The notes beneath the pieces were generated by a model, which made no database searches, was not told the DNA's origin, and saw nothing but the letters and a program-made list of their open reading frames with translations. DNA of 64,000 bases from positions 1,891,220-1,955,219 of the forward strand of contig CM021318.1 of assembly GCA_010645155.1 (NCBI GenBank). Direction: 5' to 3'. This document shows positions 33,896 through 44,544 of the stretch, one piece after another (positions within the stretch are counted from its first letter, which is position 1; every line of letters begins with the position of its first letter). A program made the position numbers and the translations under genes. The DNA comes from Tigriopus japonicus (taxonomy: Eukaryota > Arthropoda > Copepoda > Harpacticoida > Harpacticidae).

Positions 33896-35242
33896 GGCCA
33901 AAGGCCTGCCCGCAGACGAGGATGACATCACACGTCACCGTTTAGCTAATAGCACCTCATGTTTAGGGTGTGGCCGAACTGGGGTGCATTACAATGGCCA
34001 CACACCACTCTCACTCCTTGTTTGGGTTCCCTCATCGTCCTCCTCAATCAGACACACTAATGAATCAAACGACGAACGGATTGAGGTGATGAAGGCCCCC
34101 CAACTCTTAGACACACACGATTCTACCCCCCAAACAACGGTGAGCCACAGGGCATACTAGTTTGCGGCCTTCGATTTCAACCCAAAACTACAGTGTGGGA
34201 TGGACTTAAAACTGGGGTTGCCAATCCTAGACAGCTGACCCCCACAAGAGGAGAGGAGACGGAGAAGGAAAACGGTCCGGAATCTGTTCCGCAACGACCT
34301 AGATCAAGGAGAAACAACAAATCGTCACGTCGTTTGTTTGGCAGCCTTTCTGTGAGCTCGCTGGCCCGAGAAAAAGAAGATGGCCACCACCGCTCGTGGA
34401 TGATGAAAGGCCGGCCCAAAATTCCGATACTCGACGCCCATAGACGGCGAATAAGGGAGAACAAGAGAGAAGAAGGCTGTTGTGGACTGTTCTTCAAGTC
34501 ACAAGTGATCCATTGAAGATGTTGCAAGGAAAAACAACACGCCCGTGAAACGTAACACGCAATGTGCAGAAACTGCTCACCAAACCTTGTGATTAAGATG
34601 CTTCTATCCTTACTTTTTATTCAGCACGTTGATTAATCAAAGTTTCCAGATTCTACCCAATGATAAATTGCACTGACCACTTGACTAAATATGAACCGAA
34701 CTTGTGGCCCAAGACATTTTTAACGCAAGACGCTCAACCTTTCGGATTGCCGGAAACTAGCAATTATTTTAAGATTATATTAATTTGTGCAATGCCATTA
34801 AAATTGTAATTGTTTGTTGTTTTACGCAATTATTTTCATTGGGTGGGGGTTATTTTGGTGTTCTTTGGCACAGAAATAATACAATTACTTAAATGTACAC
34901 AAAACGCTTCCAATATACACATGAATCCGAATTCTGATGTTTATTGTTAAATTTTACTGTTTTGATACGTTAAATTTTCGAATGTACCGTGACTTATGGC
35001 ATTTCCTTCTACTCTCTATGTGAAGTAATAATATATTTTTTCGACAACTAGACGATCTAAGTGAATGACTTACCAATTCTAGGAAGTGGGCAAAAATTGT
35101 CACGCACTCGAAAAAAATAAGGACATTAACTTCGAGAAACATCATGTATTTCAAAAAGAGGGTTATTTGTGTTAATGGTAATAATAACAAAATTCTTTTA
35201 TGTGACAGGCAACATGTTTTTCGAGGACCGTTGGCTTCAAAG
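33896..35242. other. WDR44 5' region and CTR9 3' region
   Basis: Between two minus-strand genes. 33896-34530 is GC-richer than the surroundings and probably holds the WDR44 promoter and 5' UTR. 34530-35242 is AT-rich and would be CTR9 3' UTR. Open frames on both strands at 34177-34527 overlap each other and lack homology. Confidence 0.55.
34940..34945 (-). terminator. Candidate poly(A) signal of CTR9
   Basis: AATAAA on the minus strand, about 300 bp after the CTR9 stop at 35243. Confidence 0.45.
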
Positions 35243-38200
35243 TTAATTTGAATCTTCCGACGAGCTCGACACCATGGCTTTGGAGACGATCTTTTTCTTT
35301 TTTAGACCTTTATCGCCATCCTCCTCGCCAGCAGAAGTGGGTTCTTTCTTCTTACGAGAGCGACCTCGCTCTTGATCTCCGCCTTCTTTGGAGCGTCGCT
35401 TGCGTTTTTCTCCACTTCGCTCTTTCTTTTCTCGTTTTCTCTCTTGCTTACGCTTTCTTCGTTCCTCTTTCGTGGGTCTGCTTCCTCCGGCCTCATCATC
35501 CGAATCCGAAATGATATCTGCCGCATCGTCTCTACGTCTCTTGCCTCCACTAGCTGAAATATAATTAAGAAGTCAGAAAATGACATACAGAACAGAAAGA
35601 AAGCGTAGTAAATCTCACATTTCTTAACCGGATCGGGCATGTCTTCGATGATGGTGGCTCCTTTCATCTTCTCCTTGTACTCGTTTCTCGCTCTAGCCAA
35701 TTCTTCGAGTTTGGCCCGACGTTCCTCTTCCAAACGTTTCTGTTCCGTGAGCTGCTTCTCTTGGAATTTCTCCCGCTCTTCTTGTTGCTTTTTCCGGAGT
35801 GTGCGTTCCTCCTCATCGATTTTCCGGGCCCGTGCCACATGATATTGGGCTTGAGAGAGCAGATCTTGGCATTGGCGAGCTTCAATCGCCGCTCGAGCCA
35901 AGTCGTATTTCATTCGGTCGCCTTCAACGGCCAAGTACTGGAAGTACTTATGCGATAGACCCAATTCGTGGACTGCTTGAAGAACCTCTTCCAATGTGGA
36001 TTTCTCGTCACGGAGGAGTTGGTTGGCCAACTTTTGAAGGATCAGAGCAATATTGTAGAGAATGACCGTATCATGAGGAGCAATGCGTCTGGCTTTAAGC
36101 AAGGTCATCTTGGCCTCTTTCAACTGGCCGTTTCTAGCGTAGGCACGCGCTAGATAAAGCAGAACATCTACACTGTGGTACTTGAAGAACTTCTTGAGAG
36201 CGTTTTCGTACATCTGGATGGCCGCCACGTACTGATGTTGTTCGACGTAGATATGAGCGATATTTAGCCACACATCACAAAAGTCCGCTGTGGCCTCACG
36301 AACTTCGGCAAAGATCACACGAGCTTCATTCACGTAACCTTTGTGAGCCAAAACGGCTCCAATTCCATTGGCCGCCCAAATATTCTTGGGGTCGTTCCTC
36401 AGGACTTGTTTGTACATGGCCAGAGCTCGTTCTTGGTACTTTTTTTCCTTCTCCTTATCCTTGGTGGGCTGATGGAGGGTCTGTAACCAAATATTTCCGA
36501 GGGCAATGTGTGAATATGCGTCGTTGTTGGTGGAGGGTTGATTCAAGATTCGTTCGAATTTCTTCTGTCCCGGCCCCCATTCCATTTTGGTCAAGTGAAG
36601 GTTACCGATCAAGGACCACGCATCAGGATGCTCGTTACTGATTTGTAATGCATCTTTGAACTTATCGCTGGCCTCGTAGATTTGTCCTCGGTCTCGTAAC
36701 ATACAACCGAGTCGGAGATAGCAATCGATGTAGTTTGGACACTCCATCAAAATGTCCTTGTAGAGTCTTTCGGCCTTGTCATGTTGGCACAAGGCTTCAT
36801 AAACCCGACCCAAATTATACCGAATGCTGATGGTGATCTGTTTGTAATAGGTATCTTCTCCTCCTTCCTCATCCTGTTGCTCTCGTTGGCAATGCTCCAA
36901 AGCGGTTTCGAAACATGTGCAAGCTTCTTGCATGTTACCCAAACGGAATTGGAGGGATCCCACATTGTTCAAGATTTCGGGCGGAATATCGGTTTTCACA
37001 TTGTCTCTCAAGATCTTGGTCGCTGTTTTGTAAGCCGCCAAAGACGCGTGTTGATCACTTTGCTCCAGGATTTGCGCTAATTCAATCCAGGCCTCGACAT
37101 CATCAGGAAATTGATCCGTGACTTTCTTCAAATGGTTCCGCGCGATCTGTCGCTTCTCTTCATTATCCGAATTGGCGTACAACGAGCCCAGGATCTTCAT
37201 GGTTTCGTAATTATTGGGTTGGGCCTTGAGGACCTTTTCGAAGCATTGGGCCGCATTCTCATTATCCCCACGGTAAATGTACATTTGCCCCAGGCCATAA
37301 TGGGGCAACACGAAATTCGTCGACGCAAACTGGGTGGCTTGATAATAATACTGGAAAGCTTGGCCGTAATCATTCTGAACATGGAAGGCTCGAGCCAATT
37401 GGTAGCAACTTTCAGCTCGCATGGCTTCATTCTCGGTGTTGTGGAACGCGTGTAAAGCGAGATGTTGCACTTTACTATAGTCTTTCTTGAAAAAGAAATG
37501 ATTGGCCAAATGATTCAGCACCATCGGATTGGTAGCATCAATGGTGTAAGCCTTGCTGAGTTTCTTCACACCCTCTTGAATGGCTTCTTTCTTCTGTGTA
37601 TTCAAATCCAGGATAGCCAATCCCACCAAGGCGCCCACGCACGAAGCATCAAGCTCCAAAGCCCGCCCAAAGGCCGCTCGGGCCTTCTTCTCGTTCCCCA
37701 ATTTCCAATAACAATGACCCATGCCCAAACGAACATTGGCCGGACATTGGGGATTGGTCCGCAGGGCCTTCTTGTAGAAGGCCAAGGCCGTTTTGAATTC
37801 TTTCTTGTTGAAGTGAATACAAGCTTTGCCTAAAAGCGAGGGAATATTCGACTGATTCTCTTGATTGAGCACGAAATCGAACTGAGCGTTGGCTTGCTCC
37901 ATTTTATCGCCTTCATACAAGCAGAAGAAGGCTCGACCCAGCAAATGCTTGGTATTATACATGATAATCTTATCCGCCGTAGTATACAAGAGCGTAGCTT
38001 TGGTGAAGAGTTCGCGTTTCTTTTCTTGTTTCTTCTCAGCATTGGCTTTCTGAACATAATAAGCGGCCAAAGTGTCCAATTGCCACATCTGATCCTCTTC
38101 AGATTTGTAATCCAGATTGGCATCCCGATGAGAAGTCTCCAAGATGTGGACGAATTCATTTTCTCGGCGTTGTCGGTAATATTCCACGGCTAGTTTGACC

Positions 38201-38358
38201 CACGTGTGCAAGGGAGCTTTCTCGGCACTCAAGATATTGACCACTTCTTCGGCTTGAGGCAGGTCATCGAAGGAAATCTCGATGACTTCGGCATCGGATC
38301 CCAGCAATGGGATCTCCACGGAGCCGATGGAGGCCCCATGGACCTCGGTGCCACTCAT
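35243..38358 (-). CDS. CTR9: CTR9, TPR subunit of the Paf1 complex
   Basis: CTR9 is the TPR scaffold of the Paf1 complex, which rides with RNA polymerase II and promotes elongation and co-transcriptional histone modification in the nucleus. Exon 1 is 35619-38358 and exon 2 is 35243-35553, with a 65-bp GT-AG intron, giving 1016 aa. Start MSGTEVHG is chosen because it is the first true ATG. The body is near-continuous TPR repeats matching CTR9 very closely, for example [46 protein letters not shown] and [13 protein letters not shown]. From about residue 830 a charged coiled coil follows ([20 protein letters not shown]). The spliced C-terminus is Lys/Arg/Glu-rich with acidic serine runs (SDSDDEAGG) and ends [12 protein letters not shown], resembling the SKAIISSSD region of CTR9. 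The tail is shorter than in vertebrates. Confidence 0.97.
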
Positions 38359-39361
38359 GGTCCACGATAAATTCAAGGAAACGGAGGAGCGATGGCTTTG
38401 GTTACGACCTTGTCGTTAGACGAGACAAACACAAACTAAAGAAACAAATCAAAGGCGTCGGTCAGCTGATTGTTTGGAGGAAGGGTGACGAAAAAGTTTG
38501 AAAATAAAAATGTTGAAGGAAAGAATCATATATAGTAATATGTAAAAATATGAAAAATATGATATATGTAAAAACGCTATCGTAACAAAATCAAAAATAC
38601 ATTTGATACATAATGACAATTGATATAGGATTGACTTTTAATACGAGAATAATCTTACATCCAACATTGATTCGGCTTAGAGGCTGACGTAAGACATGCT
38701 GAACAAAAGTTAAAGGAGATTTGATTTTGAAAACAAAATGGCTCTTATTTTATGTTATACGGTTATTATTTTTGTTTGTATTGAGATTGAGATAAAAAAA
38801 AAAATTTTCTCGGCCAAGCAGCACTATTCAGGGTGACTTCCCTACATCGAAAAATGTTGACAGAAATGAAAAAATCCTGTTTTGGTTGCTAGGAAATGGG
38901 TAGTTCGTGGCTTAAATTGAATGTACTTAAGTTGTCCAAGTCGAAAATCTTTGTCGCGTGATGTGAAAGAACGTTTGATTGCGTTTCCAATGCTTGACAC
39001 AATTTATAAACCGGATTCATCCCACTTCAAACTGTTGTTGGGGCTTGAAGTCCAAACCAATGTTATACAGAGCTCAGTCATTGACATATCAATGCGTAGT
39101 GAGCATCCTCCCCTTCCACATTTCTCTTCTTAAACTCTGTTTTCCTTTCAAATTTTTGTACGTTATAATCGAAAACCGGTCTCAGAATTTGAGACAATGA
39201 GCTGTCGGTAATTCCAGCTTTCCAGGTGACATTTTCTCGTGTTATGAAACCACCATTTACCTGCTGACTGCTTTCACTGGTTTGTCGAGGTGGTGGTCTG
39301 ATTGATGGTTGGTCGGAGTTCAAATTTCGTACTGCCAATGCTTCTCAACACGTGAAACAAC
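38359..39361. promoter_or_regulatory. Divergent promoter region of CTR9 and SLC35G-like copy 1
   Basis: 1 kb between head-to-head genes. It contains the TATA box at 39005-39010 for the plus-strand gene. No comparable TATA is evident for CTR9, as expected of a housekeeping gene. No other gene is seen. Confidence 0.55.
39005..39010 (+). promoter_or_regulatory. TATA box of SLC35G-like copy 1
   Basis: TTTATAAACC context, 352 bp before the ATG. The other two tandem copies have a comparable element. Confidence 0.5.
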
Positions 39362-40600
39362 ATGGCATTTGTGTGTTCTGAAACAGTAATTACCAGCCAT
39401 TTGCACATACAAGAAGATCTCGAGCACACTGGGTATCAATCCTTGCCAGGATCCTCAATCGCCGGATCAGAAAGTGAAGTTCCGGACACTGAGGTCGTTC
39501 CATCGGATGGTCTTTTCAGTAGAGCTTGGTTGGAAGCTCGGCCCAGGGTTAAAGTTGCCATAGGAGTAATATTGGCACTATTGTCTGGACTTATATTCAC
39601 ATTTAATGGCTCTGTCATGAAATGTTATGGCATTGATCCCGTGGATTTTTTGGCTGTTCGTGGAGTGGTCCAATTTGGAGTTATGTACTTGGTCTGTCGA
39701 GCACGTGGGGTTCATCTATGGTCGGATGAGGTTGGGAACAAGACCAAGATAATGATGATACTTCAAGGTGTCATGGGAGGCATTGGCGTGATTACCGGCT
39801 TAATGAGTATCATGATGATTCCATTGGGCGATGCTCTCACATTCATCTTCTCCAGTCCCGTGTTCACGTGCATCTGTAGTAGGATCTTCCTAAAACATCG
39901 ATTGGGACTTTGGAAATTGGTCTTCATTGGAGCACTTGTTCTTGGAATTATCTTTGTCATTCAACCTCCAGTCTTGTTCCCTGGTCCAAACGGTCACCCT
40001 CATCACGTTCATGAGAAACGGGATGGAAACCAAGATGTTCCAAACATTCACCCTCATATCGTCCATGGCAAACGAGATGGAAACCGAGATGACCCAGACA
40101 TTGTGGTCCACGATTTACATTACTATTTGGGAGCCCTACTGGCCGTGTCTGGAGCAGTGATTTGCAGTTTTAACAATGTATGTGTCAGTGGAAGCTTGAA
40201 GCATATTAATTCTATGGTCTTAGTTGGCTATGTGGGTGCAGCGAGCTTCGTGATTTCGATAGTTTGCACCAGCTTCGATAAGAAACAACGGATCTTTTCC
40301 AGTCATATTGTAGATATTGCTGCCGGAGAATGGGCACTCATTTTGGGCATGTCCATTCTCGGCATCTTTGCCTACTTTAGCGTTACCAAAGCCCTCCAGT
40401 TGATCGACCCTACAGTGGTTAGTGTCTTGAGATCGACGGAGATCCTCTTGGGCTTCTTTGTGCAAGTGGCAATTATGCATCAAATTCCAGATGCGTTTGC
40501 CGTTGTGGGGGCCTCAATTGTATTCCTGTCTATCATCATGATTGCCCTCGAGGCCAACATCGTCAGAAGACTACCTCAATGCATTCAGGAATGGCTCTAA
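39362..40600 (+). CDS. SLC35G-like EamA/DMT transporter, tandem copy 1
   Basis: A 412-aa multi-pass membrane protein of the drug/metabolite transporter superfamily (two EamA repeats, about ten hydrophobic segments), closest in my recall to SLC35G proteins; substrate unknown. The soluble N-terminus carries GYQSLPGSSIAGSE, shared with copy 2. EamA repeat 1 runs from about residue 60 to 200 and contains GLIFTFNGSVMK, AVRGVVQF, MMIPLGDALTFIFSSPVF and RLGLWK. Repeat 2 starts near 255 and ends in IDPTVVSVLRSTEILLGFF. The central loop has a tandem 18-residue duplication rich in His and Asp (39995-40048 and 40049-40102) absent from copies 2 and 3. Single exon. MAFVCSE aligns with MALVCSE of copy 2, supporting the start. 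Confidence 0.88.
   Translation: MAFVCSETVITSHLHIQEDLEHTGYQSLPGSSIAGSESEVPDTEVVPSDGLFSRAWLEARPRVKVAIGVILALLSGLIFTFNGSVMKCYGIDPVDFLAVRGVVQFGVMYLVCRARGVHLWSDEVGNKTKIMMILQGVMGGIGVITGLMSIMMIPLGDALTFIFSSPVFTCICSRIFLKHRLGLWKLVFIGALVLGIIFVIQPPVLFPGPNGHPHHVHEKRDGNQDVPNIHPHIVHGKRDGNRDDPDIVVHDLHYYLGALLAVSGAVICSFNNVCVSGSLKHINSMVLVGYVGAASFVISIVCTSFDKKQRIFSSHIVDIAAGEWALILGMSILGIFAYFSVTKALQLIDPTVVSVLRSTEILLGFFVQVAIMHQIPDAFAVVGASIVFLSIIMIALEANIVRRLPQCIQEWL
39995..40102 (+). repeat. In-frame 54-bp tandem duplication in SLC35G-like copy 1
   Basis: Two 54-bp units, each encoding HPHxVHxKRDGNxDxPxI, sit in the loop between the two EamA halves. The protein units match at 13 of 18 positions. Confidence 0.9.
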
Positions 40601-40983
40601 AAGAGGCCATTTTTCCAAATTCTTGCCGACGGATTCAGATCGAAAAGCAATGCATGTAGTTGCTTTGTCAGCCAATGTCCCAAGCATTGGGATCTCTTTT
40701 GTACAAATGTACGTACTTACCAGCTTACCTTTTTCTGAAAGACATTGCCATGTGATATTACTTGGAACTGACATCAATGCACACGCTCAGTGAAATATAC
40801 TGGATATTGAATTTACAACATTCAAAATCTTTAATGTTCTCTCTGATACGAATTTGAAGCTTTTAAACTTAAGTTTCAAAACAATTTTCGCTAATGTTTG
40901 AAATTAGATGTCCCTCAAATATAAGAAAGATGAATAGAAAGTTTTGAAGAGTTCCACAACAAAAGCATTAGGGGATAAAAGTA

Positions 40984-41564
40984 CAGGGTCCTCCAGCTAA
41001 ATCCGGACTGAGTTTTTAAGTTATAACACACGTTATATTTATCAGAAAACAAAAATTTCAACTTGGACTTGCAAATTTGTTAATCTTGAAGAGGTATTTG
41101 TAATTAAGTTTCGACGTAGCCGCTGTTTACCTTGACCACGGCCTTAAACTGCCTCCCAATGGACCCCACGGAGGCACGCACTTCATCCTCCATGATGAAG
41201 TGCTCCACACTCGGGCGAGGTTGCACCTGATGATGTTAATAGTGGCAATGTTTATGAGGCACAACGTACGCTTCAGAATGGATTATGCGGAAAAGTCCAA
41301 CGGGTTCATGTCAGGTGAGAAGGACGGCCATAACTCCTTGCGCCAGAATGCTGAATAAATGGACCCCCAAAACTGGTTGACAAGTTCTGCCCCATAGCTC
41401 TGAGCCTAGTCTTGCTGGAAGGTTAGAGGGTACTTTTCATACTCCTCTTCGACCCATGGGACCACCAACTCTGACAACATGTGGAGGTAAACCCCCTGGT
41501 CAATGTTCACCCCCTCCTTGATGAACGAATTATTTTTCAGTCCGGATTTAAGTGGAGGACCCTG
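40984..41564 (-). mobile_element. Mariner-like element, internally deleted, CAGGGTCCTCC ends
   Basis: 581 bp with terminal inverted repeats of about 30 bp (CAGGGTCCTCCAGCTAAATC and, reversed, CAGGGTCCTCCACTTAAATC) flanked by TA. On the minus strand the interior encodes a broken mariner-type transposase C-terminus: LTFQQD, then after stops and frame damage a WPSFSPDMNPLDFS block, the family's WPxxSPDxNPLDxxxW signature. Full mariners are about 1.3 kb, so much is missing and it is dead. Confidence 0.88.
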
Positions 41565-43259
41565 TACAAACGAAATTGCAAAAATATAAGGTATTGTACA
41601 AAAATAATCACCGTATGACATAACACGGTCTCTCTTAAGTCATCTTAGAGTGTTTGCTGAATTTTGACATAAATTTATCTTATGAAGACTTTAGAAACAT
41701 TCGTGATGAGATATAAAATACAACGTAGGTAGCTGTGAGCCAAAACGATTCCTAGGTTTTCTAAAACGAATCCTAAAGGAAATTGACTTTCAAATTTGTT
41801 GTGCTTTAGCTGAGCTACAAGTTACTTTAGATTTGTTTTTTGTTAACATGCAAGTAGTCTTTGGATTTGAAATTGATTTGAAGTTTAGTGGAATTAATGA
41901 TAAAAAAATTGACAGTAATAAAAACACAAACACAGACGAAGGCAAGTGATGGCTTCAATGGCCTTCTTGAGTAAAGAAAACGGTTTCTGAAGCACGTGGA
42001 ATTTCTGCTCTGCGTCAAAATCCATTTCAAATCCTGAGACTAATTATAGGTAGAGGGCTAACAAAGAAGTGTCGCTCCAGTACAATCAATGTAGATTTGT
42101 TTTGAACACTGCTCATGTTTGACCTACAGCTCTATATTAGAAATAGAGCTCTAGTTCAACCAAAGCAGTTGAATGAGCAATTTTGCCACTGACTCCCTAA
42201 AAAATCAAGTTTGGGTTGTGAATCACTAACTTAGCGTGTTCAGCATCAAATCCCATTGCACACACAGTGCAGGCTTGGTGACTCATGAATATTTGCGGAG
42301 TGTCATTTCTCTGTTAGCCCTCTAATTGGGCTGTAAAAATTTTTGCTTAATGTCATGGAAATTGAAAAATTGCAAATGTATACAAAACAAAATCAATTTA
42401 CAAAACTTTGCTTTGACAAAATCTTCACTTAACGATTTTTTATCAAGTTTGAGATAACCTTTTTCGTTTTCTTCGTGAAACATTCCTTTTTATTAAGCAT
42501 GTAAAATGGCAATGGCATATAGACACAGAGCAATGGCATAGGAAGTGGAAAAATGGCAAACAAACAAAACTTTACCAAAAGGTTTTAAAAAATACAAAAT
42601 TGGCAGGTATTTTTACGACTTGTGAAAGTCCTCTTTTCGTGCATAAAATCTTACCTGCCTGAAATGTTTACACTCCTGTTCAGTTGCTTGAATATGGTGA
42701 TGGTTTACATATTTTTTTGCATGATTTTCTGCTAGTTGGTTCTAAATGAGAGCAAACGTGATGGAAAATATGCTGTATTGAACTTTTATAAACAAAAAGT
42801 TCATGAGTATGACCGTTTAAAAATTAAAAGAAAAAAGTGTTGCAGACTTTGGTTTTTTCATGTTTGTCTTTTTATCAAATTGATATTGACAATTATGCTT
42901 TCTTGTGGAGCTCTAAATCTACTTGTAATCTTTTTTGTGTGTTTTGAATAAGAATTTTATATTTTTTGAACAATCAACTCTCTAATAACTGGGTAAGGGT
43001 ACACAAAATGGGTACGCCATCTCCATAACGTGAAGTGTTTACGAGGCCAATTTTTAACAACTGTATTGCATGCTTCTCTTTCATGTAAACTTTTCCATTA
43101 GATGAACAAAACAATTATTACAAACGATTGTATAAAAATACACCCTATTTGCTTAAACCAAGTTGTAGCGATCATGGAGGTTTTACTTGCACTCTGATAG
43201 CACCTCCAAATCCCAAGGAATTGAGTCTAATTTGAACCAATAGGTCCTCTTCTAGCGTC

Positions 43260-43520
43260 GGGCAGAAGGTGATCCTTAAACAGCTTTTAAGGCAGGGTTA
43301 GATGACTTTTTAAATTCTGTTCCTGAACAACCCAGTTTACAAGGGTTGTCCAAATCTTTGTTTTCCAGGAATTGCATTCCTTTTAGAGGTGATAAGAAAT
43401 ATTTAACGTCTGGAGGCACTGCAGCCAATCCCTCTCTAGTTAACAACACCCTTGTGCAAGATTTGCGTCGTCTTTTTACTAGAAATAGAGCTACCCTTTT
43501 CCTAACACAGCAACTGCTGG
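43260..43520 (+). mobile_element. Possible 3' fragment of a non-LTR retrotransposon ORF
   Basis: The frame reads LDDFLNSVPEQPSLQGLSK and then an Asn/Thr-rich tail. This resembles the C-terminal end of reverse-transcriptase ORFs in jockey/CR1-type elements, where LDxFLxxxPDxP precedes the stop region. The match is from memory and short. Confidence 0.35.
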
Positions 43521-44239
43521 TCTCCATGGGATCGGGGCTGGGTTCATGGTCTCAGCTTCTCTCTTGTAGTTTTCTTTCAAAGATGCATCTCTCAATCCTT
43601 GGTGGGCTTTGTTCTAGAGAAGCACACCCTTCGCCCAGAACCATCCCTTGTTAATCTTGCTCGGGGCTTGGGTTCTGAATATTGCTTAGCGGTTCCCTCT
43701 TGAACATTGGACAGGTCTGTCTTTTAGAAGTACTTTTGGGAATGGTCTCCCCGAGCAAAAAAATAGAATCAATTTTTGAAGAAGTTCAAGAATTGCCACT
43801 CAAATTTAAGGTTATTTAGATGAGAAAGGCATTGTTGCATTGAAAATGCATAAACCTTTATTTTTCTCACTTTCACACTCACCAGAAATAGCTCTCTAGC
43901 GAACTTTTGATCAGACGTTGGAACAGTTGGAACACACACAATCAAATTTTGAAACGGAAAATATATCATCCATGCTAATGTGATGTTATGTGAAGACCAT
44001 TCCCTTGCCATTGTGTGTCCTTGAATTTTTTTTTTGAAAATTTATACATAAAATTATGTAATGGGAATAATAACACTTTAAAGTTTGGAGGTTTGGTCGC
44101 CATTTCATAATACATCAAAACTGACGTCACCAATATCTAGAGGAATTGAAAAATAAACCGTCTAAGATGATCAAAACAAGGGCTGAATAACGTTTGTTCT
44201 AAAACTAAGCCAACCATAGTTTCCAAGCATTATCTATTT

Positions 44240-44487
44240 CAGGGGTCCGCAACCACTTTTGGGTCAAGGCCCACAAATTTGCTTACACGTTGTAGGGGAC
44301 CCACCACACAGACGATGGTAGGTTCAGGGGCCCACAAATTAACAATCAACGAGCTTTGGGCCCATGAGAACAGTACTATGGAGGTCTTGCGGGCCCACTA
44401 TTTTGGACTTTTCCCATAGCTCCTGGGCCCACTAAAGACAACCTTTGGGCCCACATTTGGCCGCGGCCCACCGGTTGCCTACCCCTG
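44240..44487. mobile_element. hAT-like MITE with CAGGGGT ends
   Basis: 248 bp. The left end is CAGGGGTCCGCAACC and the right end reversed is CAGGGGTAGGCAACC, with a perfect 8-bp duplication ATCTATTT (44232-44239 and 44488-44495). The interior is GC-rich with repeated GGGCCCAC blocks, unlike its AT-rich surroundings. Confidence 0.9.
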
Positions 44488-44544
44488 ATCTATTTACTAT
44501 CTAAGACAAAATCGAGAAAAAAATGTTTTTGTAACACTGAAATT

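Noticed and set aside
34177..34527. Protein-coding gene between WDR44 and CTR9
   Set aside because: Similar-length frames exist on both strands in a GC-richer segment, better explained as WDR44 promoter or 5' UTR.
35302..38376. CTR9 as a single 1024-codon ORF ending at 35302 and starting with MNLSWT
   Set aside because: The frame reads through a clear 65-bp GT-AG intron, after which spliced reading gives a CTR9-like tail ending at 35243. MNLSWT begins at a TTG, not an ATG.
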